Shown piece by piece: positions 23,801 through 35,689 of a stretch of 64,000 nt of DNA. Under the pieces are notes generated by a model that ran no database searches, was not told where the DNA came from, and worked only from the letters and a program-made list of their open reading frames with translations. The position numbers and the translations under genes were made by a program. The stretch is taken from the NCBI GenBank assembly GCA_001600875.1, contig BCLD01000013.1:355408-419407 (forward strand), in the 5' to 3' direction. Source of the DNA: Solicoccozyma terricola. Taxonomy: Eukaryota; Basidiomycota; Tremellomycetes; Filobasidiales; Piskurozymaceae. Positions within the stretch are counted from its first letter, which is position 1. Every line of letters starts with the position of its first letter.

Positions 23801-24831
23801 GGCTGATCAAAACGCCATTTTAACCCTCCTCGCTAACAAGGCTGTCGAGCGGGCCATGAGCTCCAAGATTGAGGACGCTCGGGATGCTCTAATGAACAAG
23901 GTCGTCGACATTCTCACCGTCTACAAGGGAAGCATGACGTCAGCCGGTTCAGGAGCCAGTGCACAGCTGTCATGCCCTGCCAACCTCAACCTTCTGCCCC
24001 TCCTCGTCTGTAGTCTGCTCAAGCATGTGAGTGACAGGCTCGTGTTGTAAGATGCTGCAGAAGCTGACTCCTCGTATTTCACAGGTCGCCTTCCGAGAGA
24101 GCGCTCAAATTCCTCCCGATCTACGAGCTTATGCACATGCACTATTGACCACGCTACCAACGCAGTCGTTGATCCCTTATGTCCACCCTCGCTTCTATTC
24201 GCTCCACAACATGCCAACAAATGTAAGAGACCGCACAGTTTGTCAGTTGCGACACCTTCGTACTGATTTTGCGCTGTCAGGCTGGAACATTCGGCGAGAG
24301 CGGTCTGATCTTGCCACCTGCCCTCAATTTGACCAGCGAGCGATTGGAACGACACGGTTTGTTCCTCATCGAGGATTCTCAAAACATATTCCTTTGGGTC
24401 GGCCAGGAGGCGGTGCCGCAATTAATCATGGATGTCTTTGATCTGCCAAATTATCAGGAGCTCAAGGGTGGCAAGGTGAGACAGACTGCTGGCCAGTGAA
24501 GATCCCGATTGCTTAACCAGTTGCATACTTTCTCAGTACACTCTACCTCAACTTGACAACCCATTCTCCCAGCGAGTCAACGCCATCATCGCCAAAACCC
24601 GGGAAATGCGTCGCAACCCATACTGGCCGCACCTTTACGTTGTTAAAGCAGATGCCGAACCTGCTCTTCGCAACTGGGCACTGAGTTTGTTGATCGAAGA
24701 CCGGGTGGACAGAACGTCAAGTTATTCACAGTTCCTGTCGTTGGTGAAGGACAAGGTATAAATCTGCCTTTGATTTTTTCCTCGGATACAGCGAACTGAC
24801 ACTGCCTGTCACTTAGGTCAATGGATCATGA
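20863..24831 (+). CDS. SEC24: COPII coat subunit Sec24 with N-terminal WW domain
   Basis: Sec24 binds cargo in the inner COPII coat at ER exit sites. Exons 20863-20900, 20992-21023 and 21092 onward join in phase to give [13 protein letters not shown], then [17 protein letters not shown]. This is a complete WW domain (W9, Y20/Y22, W32, P35). A Pro/Gln/Gly-rich stretch follows, with seven GGT codons near 21280. The Sec24 body follows: PPEILLPPG, a zinc finger with [12 protein letters not shown] and [13 protein letters not shown], the trunk segment [16 protein letters not shown], then helical and gelsolin-like parts ([18 protein letters not shown] near 24360). The last exon ends VNGS-stop at 24829-24831. 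There are about 15 short introns; internal splice positions were not all fixed. Confidence 0.92.
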
Positions 24832-24959
24832 AAGTAGATGGACTGGCATTAAAAGGAGAAATCTTTCGTGACAACCTTCCCTTGTACTTATTAGCGTTGC
24901 CACCAACGACATCGACATATGACTATACATCACGTTATTTACACCTGACCTCTTGAAGG

Positions 24960-27640
24960 TCACGCCCTTGACCCCGCTTGCCTTCTCGTCCTAACTCCAG
25001 AAGACGCAGCCTTGTGTGGGGTCTCAGACGCTTCCCTGACCTGTCTTCTCGTGCGTATCGGCACATCGTAATGCTCGCTCATACTCGGTGAGGTCGGTGC
25101 AGCAGATGTGAGTCGAGAAGAGCGTCGGAGGCCGCCCACTCCAGACATCACGCTCTCGTCGCCAAGCTCTGATGCGACGCTGCTGACAACAGATTGTCCG
25201 CGGGTCGCTCGGCGTGCATTGGTGGATGGAGCTGGCGGTGGGCCACGAGGACGTTTAGTTCGTCGATTCGCCTTCGTCTCCTCGTCCGTCAGAGGTGCAG
25301 GACGAGTCTCGGTTTGCGACATATTTCGAGCGTGTCGGGTTCTCGTCGCCGGTGGTTCCTGATCCAGTAGCTCCTCCGCAGGCTGTTGTGGAGCACTGGG
25401 AAACGTTCCAGGAAGGCCAGCCATATCATCGACCTTGATCTTCGCCGCTCGTCGAGGCGTTTTGCGAACAGGCTTTGGGGGACTGACTGGTTGGGTTGAA
25501 GCTCGAGTTCTACGGGGACGGTTTGGAGGTTCGTCCTTGGGTGCAGGAGTTGATTTCTTTTTCTCGCGAGGCTGTTGTGGCTCGACCGGTGCCGCCCATT
25601 CGTAACCTCCGGGAACCGTATTTGTTTCTCCAGAGTGCGAAAACTGATCATCACCATTCGCCTGAGGTTGATTCTCCATCTCAGCGTCTTCCTGCTCGTA
25701 CAATTCGTCGTCCATCGCCTTGGGTGTCTTTTCCTCCTCTTGAGCGTCCCACCCTCCCAAGGTCCTGAAACGCCTCGAAGGTCTCTCGATCACATCCTGT
25801 TGTTCCTCCTGAATTATCGACCTACTTGGACCAGGACTGCCCAAGTCCCTCGCTGGAACGGCGGCATGCATCTGAGAGGTAGCAACCTGTCTGAACAAAG
25901 CGGACGACGAGCTGAAATTTCGAAGAGCGCGCGGGTGTTCCGATTCGAATTGAGACCTTTTTGGTGAACCGTACGGACTCAGTGCTTCGGCTTTAGGTGA
26001 TACTTGTGCGAAAACGAGGGATCGCGGCGAGTCTCTCGAAGCAGCTTGTTTATTCGAAGGTGGAATGGCTGGTGAAAACCTTCCTGGAACTGGAGATGCA
26101 GGATTCGATTGCATGACGGCTTGATATATTGCGATATTGGGAGTTGATGATGTTCTCAAGACGTCCGAGGCAGATAGAGGCACATTCTTCCGCGGAGTTG
26201 GATGTTGGAGGTCTTTCGGGGTGGAGGTTGTTGCCTCTACCGGTTCCCAAGACATGTCCAAGTCTCCGTGAACTCCATTCGGTTTGTGACCTTCCTGAAT
26301 ACCACCATCCACCACGTTCATCGATAACATTTTCCTCTGAACGTCCGGTAGTAACGCGATCATGTCCCGAATCATATCTCTTCTTTCTCTTGTAAGATCT
26401 GAATCCCTGACTCGGTTCAGAGAATCAACTCGTTTGTCTAGATCGATAGCAGCGGCGTATTCGCCATGTGACATGAGACGAAGGTTGAGAAGGTCATGAA
26501 GGAGTTCATAAGAGGATGATGGGATATCGGTGGGTGGATTGAGAAGATACGAGGTTAGGATGGTATGTTCTACACCATCGATTGGGAGTGTAAGAAGCGA
26601 TTCAAGTGGACGTCTCCTCGGTTGAGCTAATCAAAACACAACCCGAAATCAATTTACCCTCCTTCATACTGGTGGATGTCGCGACTCAACTCACGATTCA
26701 AACAAAACTCTACCAAAACCCTGATCAGCCTCTTCCTCTCCTCCTCGCATTCCTCTTGTTCAAGTTCTTCAACTTCCTGCGTCAATCCCTCTTTCCAATC
26801 CTCATTCCTCACCCAGAACCAAGCATCTCCAAAATCCTTCTCAGCCAACGCTCGCACGTAAACATCTCTCATCTCGTCGGTGGACAACGATGTCTGAGTA
26901 TAATCGAGGAGTTTGAGAGTGAGCGACGATGATTCGGGGGATGGGAGAGTTTGCAGTTGAATGAGAAGGACTTGGATGTATGAGTGAATTGGGATTGAAG
27001 GGTTCGTCAAAAGTTGAATTGCTTGCTGTTTGTTGGTAGAGATGTTCGGGTTAGTATAACCGAATCTCCGTCGTGCAAAAACGACAACCACTACCCACAC
27101 CCCAGAGCCCATGGTCACCCTTCCAAAATCCATCAACCAATCCAACTCTCCATCCTGGTAACCCTCTCCTCCTGACAAACGAATGTATGATTTCTTTACC
27201 CTGCGACGGTGATCCTTCCACCAAATCACCATGTATATTGAGGAGTAAATAATAGAGTAACGAGTCCCGATCATGCCTTGGTGCTGATGATGCTTGAATG
27301 ATTGATATCAAGGATTGAAAGTCTGAATATGATGTCGGTGGGTATTCGAAATCTAAAACGTGAAAAGAGATCAGTCTGAAGCCGAAGTAAACGACAACGA
27401 GCTCAGTCCAAACCCACCATCTACTCCTAAGCTCTCCACCATCTTTTCAATCAACAATCCTCCCCTCTCTTCCCTTTCCCTCATCACCTTCTCAGCTTGG
27501 GCTTCCCAGTCATATCCCGCAGGAGGCACAAAGTATTTGCCAATACCCGATGTGGATGTCGACCCGATCTGATGTATGGATGGTTCGGCGCTTGAGAGCG
27601 CGCTGTTGAGCATGTCATAGTCGTCCTCAGGCTGGGCCAT
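24960..27640 (-). CDS. ELYS-domain nuclear pore/chromatin-associated protein
   Basis: The start is MAQPEDDYDMLN at 27638-27640. The N-terminal half is helical and contains the ELYS-like pattern: DFQSLISIIQASS, DSLLYYLLLNIHGD, GELDWLMDFGRV, IQLLTNPSIPIHSYIQVLL, VRALAEKDFGDAWFWVR. ELYS/Mel-28-type domains help seed nuclear pore complexes on chromatin. The C-terminal ~500 residues (24960-26474) are disordered, Ser/Pro-rich and basic, with AT-hook-like clusters (RRTKRPRGPPP, RKTPRRAAK, RTRRQVR), consistent with DNA binding. Stop at 24960-24962. The family call rests on recognised helices, not a search. Convergent with SEC24 (128 bp). Confidence 0.65.
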
Positions 27641-27903
27641 GGTGGTGTCTGGTGGTTATACGAGGGTGATGAAGAGGTAGACAGACGGACTTGACATGAG
27701 CACTTGAACCCAACTCGAGTCTGGCATGACGTGTCATTTGATAAAATACAATAAAGGTGATTCTCATACATGCTTGGTGTTATACAGTTGCTGAGCACGG
27801 GCACAAGCGCTCAGGGTCTTGCCGGGACACCCATCCACAGTGTAGGTCGTTCATGTAGTCTCGTTGGAGATGTCTGTACAAAAAGAAGCAACTCGCAACC
27901 CTC

Positions 27904-30549
27904 TCAAGCTCGGACGAAGCTGGTATCCAGGCGAGGGGCGAAATCCCAAATGACGATTCGCTATGGATGAGATTCCAACATCAGCTGAGATGTCTAATTA
28001 AAACACCGGGAGGGTCTCTTTTCTTCCTCTTACCTGATCAATCCCACTGCTCACTATCTTCGTCTTGTCGCCAACGACACAGAATATTCTCCCTGTATGA
28101 ACGTCGGATAGATCCGTAATCAAGAGTCCCGTATTCCTGTCCCAGATCTGCCAGGCGGGCCGCTCAACATCAGCATTCCAGCGTTGGTCTCGATATCCCA
28201 TGCCCAAATCTCCAGCTTACTTTAATAGCCGAATCATAACTTCCACTAACAACGACCCTCTCTCCAAGCCAAAGCGCTCTGACCAAATCCGAATGAGCTC
28301 TTTTCCCACAATTCAGACACACCGCAGATCGGATATTGATGGAATCCGTATCCACAGATCCATCGAATCTCGATCTTGTGGCACTACAGCACCCACGACC
28401 AGCTCTAAATTCCAATCCCGGATCATAAGTCGTACCGACACCACCGCTTCTAATTTCCAGCTTTCCCAACTTCTCAACTTGATCTTCATCAGGGTTAACA
28501 GCAGCCGTGGAGAAATCCATCCCGTAATTCTTCATCTCGAATTTCCGAATCCCCCAATCGGACGAACCAGTAACGATCGTTCCTGTCCGATCATCGACGT
28601 CCAAGCTGGCAATCCCGCGAGCGTGAGCTTCGAGTTTCAGCAAAAGCTCTCCTGTCGATGCATTCCAAATTCGAAGAGTTCTATCGCCCGATGCTGATAT
28701 GCTGCGGCGAAGGAGAAACACATGAGAAATGGTCTCAGCTCCTAATGAAAAGGAGAAGTCGACCGGGACAAAACACTCACATATACCGTGGCGTAAGAGA
28801 AACAGCATTCACAGCCGCTCGATGTCCTTCCATCTCGTCGTTCGGTGGGAACTCATCGATGCCATTGTTATCGAGTAGCCCGCCAACACCGGGTAACGGA
28901 CCACCTATGACAAGCAGAGGCTGTAATGTCTTTGCGTCAAAGGTTCGTATGGAGCGGTCTAGTTTATGTGGAATATCAGCAGGTGGACAATGAGCCAACG
29001 GGGCTCGATGGGCAACAACACACTTCACCTTTTGAACAACAAACGATTCTCTCCTCGTCGAATCTCACACAAAGCACACTTTCACCCCTCGCGCAAGCTT
29101 GAACTGATCCTTCGATCTTTCCACTCTCCAGATCCCAAGATACGAGTTTCCCATCCGATCCTCCTGATATCATCCTCCCACCCCGCTCAGCAGGTCTCGC
29201 ATATAAAGTTAAAACCGAACCTGTATGTCCTTGATGCTCCTGTGCAGGATCGCTTGTGTACACTTTAACGACTCTGGAGGTTCTCGCATCCCATAAACGA
29301 ATCGTCTTGTCCCTTGATCCAGAGAGGATCCATTGTCGGCCATGAATCGAACGAGTTTTAGGTTCCGCACATTCTTGTCCTAGGATGGACGAGGCCATCG
29401 CTGAAATGGAAAGCTCGTGGTTGAATAATTGAAGACAGTAGATACCTTCACGATGGCCTTCTAATCCGCCAGCCATCAGTGACGCTTTAGAGTCCAAAAC
29501 ACGTGCTCGTTGTGCTCCGCGTAGGAATCGAGCATGGAGGATCTCATGTACAAGGTAGAGATGTTTGTAGTTGACTTTAGGTTTCGGTTGAGGATCCGGC
29601 ATGTGGGATAAGATCGGAGTATTTGTTTTTGCGGATATTGATTCCCTTTTCGCATGCTCTGTTGAGCCTGGTGTCGATTTCGTAGGAGAAGGTCCAGCAG
29701 GTAATAGAAACAATGGGAGTTGCGTTAATTTCCTCGCAAGTTGAAAACTTGGTCTTCTCGGAGTCAACGACTCGGTTATCCATCCTCCACTCGTCGATGG
29801 TAATCCAACGAAATTCGATCGTTCCCTTACATCCCTGCGAATACCACCATATCCAGTAGAGGAACTCGGGACGATATCATCTTCATTCTCATCGTCCCAT
29901 CCTTCATCGCCTGCTGGTGCGGGAACCGATCGATCGACCCACTCAGAGGAGACGTCGTCGCTCAGAAGTTGATCTCGGTTCGTGAATACGTCTTGCCATG
30001 TCGTGGAAGTATTAGCAACAATGCGAGAAGCGGTACACATTGAATGCCAAAGGTCTGGTCGCAATATCGTCCATCAGTCCACTAGAGAGTGATCATCTCG
30101 GAGTACGGAGACGAAACAGTTAGTCGCTTACTCTGATCATTCACCAATCCATTCCACTCCTTGTTCACCAACCCACACTTCAACAAACTCTCCGTATCCA
30201 ATCTCAAAAACACATTCAACGCAATCTCCCTTGGAAGTGCCTAAAACAGTCGGCACATCTCAGTCACTCCACACGGGAACCGCTTCAAATGTCACGACAC
30301 TCACTCCTAGTATATCCCGCTGCAAATACGTCGTCAACTCGGCATGTACATCTGAAAGCTGGTATCGCGGTAACGAACGCATGAGCTTGATGATTGCATC
30401 TGTGGCCGGCAGGAGCGTGGGGGGATATGGGACATTTCAATCAGTCCCTTGATTCTTCACAACCACGGGTATGCCATGCCAGAACACCGACCTTTCCGAT
30501 GTGTCTCCGGAAGAGTGGAGAGGACGGTATTGTCGAGATTGAGGTCCAT
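27904..30549 (-). CDS. F-box/WD40-repeat protein (SCF substrate receptor)
   Basis: Predicted substrate-recognition subunit of an SCF ubiquitin ligase. Exons 30492-30549, 30305-30399 and about 30137-30240 join in phase: MDLNLDNTVLSTLPETHR, a helical DAIIKLMRSLPRYQLSD segment like the dimerisation region before the F-box in Cdc4/Fbw7 proteins, then the F-box ALPREIALNVFLRLD...CGLVNKEWN. The next exon runs on with LWHSMCTASRI. WD repeats follow, e.g. GHREGIYCLQL, ILSGSRDKTIRLWD, GHTGSVLTLYA, MISGGSDGKLVSWD and SASGDRTLRIWN. The last exon ends RIVIWDFAPRLDTSFVRA-stop at 27904-27906. A Cys-containing insertion (GRGCCSATRS...CLNCGK) sits between repeats. It is Cdc4/Pop1/Fbw7-like in layout; the precise orthologue is not settled. 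Confidence 0.85.
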
Positions 30550-30755
30550 GATGGGATGGAGGATGTAGATAGATGCACTGCAGACAGTTGAGAATGACCT
30601 TGTGACTGGACCTCATAGCCTCCAACGGATGACGTCAGCACAACATTCGCCACCCACTGACAATTTGTGTACATAGGATCGGAAGACTAGGATACGGTAC
30701 ATGACCACCAGCCAGCCTTTCAATCCGCCCTCCATCTCTAACCCACTCTCCCTGA

Positions 30756-32457
30756 TCAAGCCTTCCATACCCTTCTCACGAACTCCGTCAACCCTATTAG
30801 CAAAAACCCCAACCAATAAGATCAGCCTCTATCCTCAACATCCCCCGCCACCCCGACCTTCTCCCCCCACACAAAACAACCAGCACTCACCAACATCATT
30901 TGTGTTAAATTCATAAACACCCCAAACGCTCAGTCCTGTAAACGCACGTAATGCCCATTTCGCAATTGGACCGAGTACTGGGAATTTTCGAGGGTGGACG
31001 TAATCGATCAAACATTGGTCGAAGCCGAGGTAAGAGTGAATGATCAATGATGTAGCAAGAATACCATCTGCGATTGGCTGATTCCCCGGGCGGGAGTCCG
31101 AAGGGAAAGATCGAACATTCAAATTTGTCAATAAGAATCTTTTTCGGTGATTCCAAAGACCCAACTCACGTATGCACCACCACCGCTGACTCCCGCAGCT
31201 ACCATGGCCGGAATCAAAGCAGCACTCAACGTCCTCTCAAACGCCCAATGGTATGAACCATGTGATTTTTCAGAAGGAGGGAAGGGTGTAGCGTCGTTTA
31301 CTGTTCCTGGAATGATGGCTGCGTGGGGGAGGGGGGGGGGGGGGGGGGGGTACAGGGGAGATTTGTTAGCGGATGATAGAAAGTCGTTTGATAATTTCCC
31401 TTGAGCATTTTCCCAAGTCGATCCCCCAACCTAAACATGATAATGCTCTTCCCTTCCTTCAATGTCTAACCGAAACGGTTTAAATCATACCCTGCTTCCC
31501 TCATCAAACACAAATCGGTTGTATCGTCCCATCGCACGCGAACAATCCTTGAACAACAAGATGATATCCCACGCCTCTGTTGCCAAAAGTTTTGTTTTCC
31601 GGAAGGGAGTCACACCTAATACCGATTCGATATCAAGCCGATATCAACTCCTCCATGTCCCGGCAAGAGGGAGCCCCCGGGGGGGGGGGGACTAATGCGA
31701 TATCGACAGTGTCCATTTTCCCTTCCCTTCCCATTCTCGTCCTCTTCGTTCTTCCTTGAAACGGATCTCGGATCTCGGATCTCCCAAATTCCCAAAACCC
31801 ACGACGCAGACATTCCAAGTTCTCCTCGCTTCTTATCCCCAGATCCTTGATTTTTTTTTCTCTCCCTCTATCGTCCACATTTCATTTCTCTCATCGATCG
31901 AGGGTTTCATCATGATACCCTCCCTCTATTCGAACGTCTTTTTTTCAAATGCCCACACAACTATAATCAACCATACCCCGATTTTTTCCATATCGGTTTC
32001 CTGATGCTTTAGATTATTCTTTTCAAAACAGCACCAAATCGTCTTTTTCCTTATCCCTCTAACTCCTCGTATTCGAATCCCCCAAAAAAATCCTCCCATT
32101 CCAGTATTGTAAGCATATCACTCATCCACAAGCCCCATCCAGAGCAGGATAAAGGAGCAGTGAAAGAACGAGAAATACAAAACCGTAAAAAAAGGAAAAG
32201 AAAAAGAAAACGAAAAAAGAAAAGCAAAAAACCGGGGAGTAGGGGAAAAAAGACACTCACGTCCTCCTGGAATATATTTAAATCCAGCTGTTTCATTCGC
32301 AGACACAGATGCTGCTGCTGCTGCTTTAACGAATGGAGCTGATTTGATTTTGGTTTTGGTTTTTTGATTTGTTTGGACGTTGGTGTTAAAATGTCCCCAA
32401 AAACAAGACGAATAAATTGGTCGATGAGGAGGAAGGGGGGGGGGGGGGGGGGGGGGT

Positions 32458-32495
<38 letters not shown>

Positions 32496-33049
32496 GAGGA
32501 TTTTCATTGTCGATGTTGGGAGGAAATTGCGGAAGGTTAACGAAGTGGAAGTGGAAGTGGAAGTGGAAGTGGAAGTGGGGGGAAGTGAGCAAGTTTGTCA
32601 GTTGATTCAATTGGTGATTTAAAAAGTGACGAGATGAGAGTGTTATCCGCGCGCGATAGGACAGAATCGTACTATCCCTTTTCATTTCATTTCCCTTCCT
32701 GAAGATGATGGTAGACCACCCATCTGACGATATCATTGCCAACCCCACCCCTCCCCCCCTCGCTCGATATCTTCAAATATTGCTTCGCGCCAATAATCAT
32801 CCAAGCACCAAAACACACGTCGACCAAATATCATCCACCCCATCTCATCTCAACCCAACCCCAAGGTATCCTTCACACAAGAATCTACCTCCAAACATTC
32901 CCCCCCAACCCCGAGCCCAATCTCCCCAAATCCCCGCCCCGAAAATCAAACTCACATCCTCCAAACGCCCTTTTCTGAATACCGACACCGACAATCTGTG
33001 ATACAGAATATGAAGACCTTGATAAGAGTTGTCTAGAGAGGAGAGACAT
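30756..33049 (-). CDS. SDH4: Succinate dehydrogenase membrane anchor subunit (CybS, complex II)
   Basis: Sdh4 anchors succinate dehydrogenase in the mitochondrial inner membrane and helps hold heme b and ubiquinone. Five exons join in phase: 32956-33049, 32261-32338, 31170-31318, 30891-31077 and 30756-30793 (about 181 residues). The start MSLLSRQLLSRSS with basic and Ser residues is a mitochondrial presequence. Family signatures follow: GTVNDATPFPP, SYHWAFERTLSAALIP, ADGILATSLIIHSYLGFD (heme-ligand His region), CLIDYVHPRK, and the end GVYEFNTNDVGLTEFVRRVW. Introns 1 (617 nt) and 2 (942 nt) are more than ten times the local norm and carry the G tracts. Divergent from HEM14. Confidence 0.93.
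31325..31350. repeat. G-rich tract (G5-A-G20) at the SDH4 intron 2 acceptor
   Basis: On the transcript this is a C tract ending within six nucleotides of the 3' splice site (intron end 31319). It again occupies the polypyrimidine-tract position. A second shorter run (12 G) is at 31679-31690 in the same intron. Confidence 0.9.
32435..32494. repeat. G-rich tract (G22-T-G37) in SDH4 intron 1
   Basis: Two long G runs separated by one T lie inside intron 32339-32955, about 95 nt upstream of the acceptor in transcript terms (sense strand C). Confidence 0.9.
32545..32574. repeat. Five tandem GTGGAA hexamers in SDH4 intron 1
   Basis: Perfect 6-bp units at 32545, 32551, 32557, 32563 and 32569, followed by GTGGGG. 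A short simple-sequence repeat next to the G tract. Confidence 0.9.
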
Positions 33050-33223
33050 GGTAGGTTGTTGTTGATGGGTGGTGGTGGTGGTGGTGGGTGGGGTTGTGAG
33101 ATTACTGTTTGGTGATGGGATGAATCCTACGGGTCCTAGGGGTGGTAATAGATGAGATGGCATTGGACCCGGACGCCGCGGACTAGATCGGGAATTGTCG
33201 GGGATTGATAAATGAGGGAGGGG

Positions 33224-33245
33224 AATGACGTGGCAATGACGTGGC
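33224..33245 (+). promoter_or_regulatory. Perfect tandem AATGACGTGGC (CRE/UPRE-like TGACGTGG)
   Basis: Two adjacent 11-bp copies, each containing TGACGTGG, the kind of core bound by bZIP factors (CRE or UPR elements). Position about 175-200 bp upstream of SDH4 and 395-415 bp upstream of HEM14. The repeat is seen directly; factor binding is inferred. Confidence 0.5.
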
Positions 33246-33487
33246 AATAAGGGAGTAGGGCGAGGGGAGGATGGAGGGAGTGGTTAGTCTACTTGTTCCA
33301 CCGATGTCTGTGTGCCTACTGCCATAACTCTTCCTGTTACATCACACCGAATTACAATTACAGATGTTGCCTCCTCCTGGCAACCGGGTCATCGGGATAG
33401 GGGATTCGTGGGCATGTTTCATCATGTCCTTGATTTCCCCGTCGTAAGCCGTTGATGAGAAGATTACACCCTACTAAGAAAGTAAAG

Positions 33488-33495
33488 TCACGTGA
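33488..33495. promoter_or_regulatory. TCACGTGA E-box palindrome upstream of HEM14
   Basis: An 8-bp palindrome of the bHLH (Cbf1-like) type, about 145 bp before the HEM14 start codon. Seen directly; use is inferred. Confidence 0.45.
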
Positions 33496-33640
33496 AATGT
33501 TGTCTCGTCCCTTCCTAACAATGACGAGGCATTCACTCAAAAGGGTGACGGGTGACTACCATCCATCCCCCTCTTTCCATTCTCACATCGTCTCATCGAC
33601 CACCCCCCCCTCTCACCCCCCCACCTACCCGCAACCCACC

Positions 33641-35592
33641 ATGCCACCACCGCCACTCACCATCCTCGGCGCAGGTCTCACAGGTCTCTCCACAGCATAC
33701 CGTCTCTCCACACTCGGCGTCCCCAATATCCTACTCATCGACAAGGCCCACAAAGTAGGTGGATGGGTTGATTCGAGTTCGGTAAGAGTTCAATTACCAG
33801 TTGAATCAGGGTATGAAGGGGTGGTGGAGAAAGGGAAGGAGGTGGAAGTTGTGCTTGAGAGTGGTCCGAGGTCGATAAGACCGAGAGGTGGGTTGGGTGC
33901 TGCTCGGATGTTACAATTGGTATGTCTTTGTTCCTCGGGGGTTTTGAAGTTGTGTACTACACCGGACTAATCTCTTTCTTTCTACCCTTATATCCCCTTC
34001 ATTGTTATACCCACACTTTTTAATTTGAAACCATTTCGTCGTCAACCTCTCCATTAGATCAATGAACTAGGTCTCCGCGATCAAATAATAACCATCCCAC
34101 ATTCCCATCCATCTGCTCAAAATCGATATCTTCTCGATCCAAATACCCAAAAACTAATAAGATTACCTAGTGGATTAAAAGATCTTCTTAAATTGGCATT
34201 CACGAGAAGTGGTTGGAGGTCTAGGAGAGGTAACGGAGCAGAAGAAGGACAAGGAGGATTATTAGATGGGTTGATTACTTCGATTTTACATGATTTATTC
34301 ACTACCACTTCCGTTTCTTCACTCTCATCTATTTCTACCTCCTCATCACCCTCCTCCTCCTCCTCCCCAACCACCTCTGCCTCTAAAGCACCATCAGACA
34401 CCTCAGTCCACTCTCTAACTTCCCTTCGTCTCTCACCCCACATCGCATCATCTATCATCTCATCAATGATACACGGAATCTACGCGACAGATTCCCGTCT
34501 CCTCTCCGTTCGATCTACATTCCCCATCTTATGGGATGCAGTTTCTCAACGAGGTAGTATAATACGTGGAATGTTACGTGGTGTTCACGTTTCGAATGGA
34601 TATGGGAAGAGGATGAAAACGCTGGAAGAGGAGGCCTGGGTTGAGTTGGGAGTGTTGGGTGAGGAAAGGAAGGAATGGTCGGTTTATGGATTGAAAGGTG
34701 GGTTGGGGACGTTGGTGGATGTTTTGGAAAGGAAATTGGAGGAAAGAGGAGTGGAGATTAGGAGAGGGGAGAGTGTTGAGGGTTTGAAAAGGGACGGAGA
34801 GGGTGTGAATGTGAGTTTGTTGGGAAATTTTTGGTTTTGGGACATTTAGTTGATCGAGGAAAACTAATAATTACACCTAAACTGTGATGGACTCTCACAA
34901 ATTAGGTCACAACTTCGACATCAACATTCACCGCTTCCAACATCATCTCAACATTGAACCCAACCATACTCTCCTCTCTCCTCCCACCACATTCCCTCCC
35001 TCATCTCACCCACAACCCATCCACCACCGTCGGCGTTGTCAACCTCATTTTCCCACTATCACCTTCCCATATCCATCCCCCTGGATTCGGTTATCTAATC
35101 CCTCGATCTACCAAAAACACGAACGGAGTGCTAGGTGTCGTTTTTGATTCTACTTCGTTGGAAGGAGTAGAGGATTCAATCGATGCGGGGGTTGCAAATA
35201 TAACGAAATTGACTGTTATGATTGGAGGACCATATTGGGATACATATCGTTCCTCATCTTCATCTACCACAACACTACCGACATCAGAAGACCTCTCCGC
35301 TATCGCTTTCTCACATTTACAATCCGTCTTCCCCGGTATACCTCAACCTCTCTTCACCCGCTCTTCCATTCATAAAAATTGTATCCCAACATACCTCGTT
35401 GGTCATGGAACGCGACTTCGAGAACTACATGAAGCTGTGATATCATCGGAATGGAATGGGTATCTGACGCAGACAGGGAGTGGATATGGTGGTGTAGGAG
35501 TCAATGATTGTATTGGGATGGGATGGGGAGTTGCAGATGGGTTACAGGCAGGATGGGTTAGTGGTTTAGAGAGATGGGAGGATTGGGAATAG
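33641..35592 (+). CDS. HEM14: Protoporphyrinogen oxidase
   Basis: Oxidises protoporphyrinogen IX to protoporphyrin IX in mitochondria, the penultimate step of heme synthesis. Three exons in phase (33641-33919, 34058-34810, 34906-35592) give about 572 residues. The N-terminal FAD-binding motif is ILGAGLTGLSTAYRL with an acidic IDK after the second strand and KVGGW. PRSIRPRGGLGAARMLQL and INELGLRDQI follow, typical of this amine-oxidase-like family. The C-terminus has GYGGVGVNDCIGMGWGVADG, the conserved second FAD contact. A Ser/Thr-rich insertion (about 34300-34420) interrupts the middle. ATG at 33641 is preceded by CAACCCACC. Convergent with ERV25 (97 bp). Confidence 0.9.
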
Positions 35593-35689
35593 GGCGTTTT
35601 TGTAGATCTCTATTCAAATGTCTCTTGCTTCTAACAAATGCATTGAAAAAGGTCCCTCGTTATCATTTAAAGCGATTGACAACTATGAC

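Larger units (their letters stand above)
33050..33640. promoter_or_regulatory. Divergent SDH4-HEM14 promoter region (591 bp)
   Basis: This separates the two start codons. Visible elements: ATTGG at 33162-33166 (a CCAAT box on the SDH4 strand, about 115 bp from its ATG), a perfect direct repeat of AATGACGTGGC at 33224-33245, TCACGTGA at 33488-33495 (about 145 bp before the HEM14 ATG), and a CT-rich leader at 33580-33640. CCAAT boxes commonly serve HAP-type regulators of respiratory genes; the link here is inference. Confidence 0.5.

Noticed and set aside
31147..31404. + strand frame with poly-glycine near 31340
   Set aside because: Antisense to SDH4 exon 3 and its intron G tract. The opposite strand encodes conserved Sdh4 sequence.
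31900..31915. ATGATGA on the - strand in SDH4 intron 2 as a snoRNA C box
   Set aside because: No matching D box at a plausible distance and no terminal stem were found.
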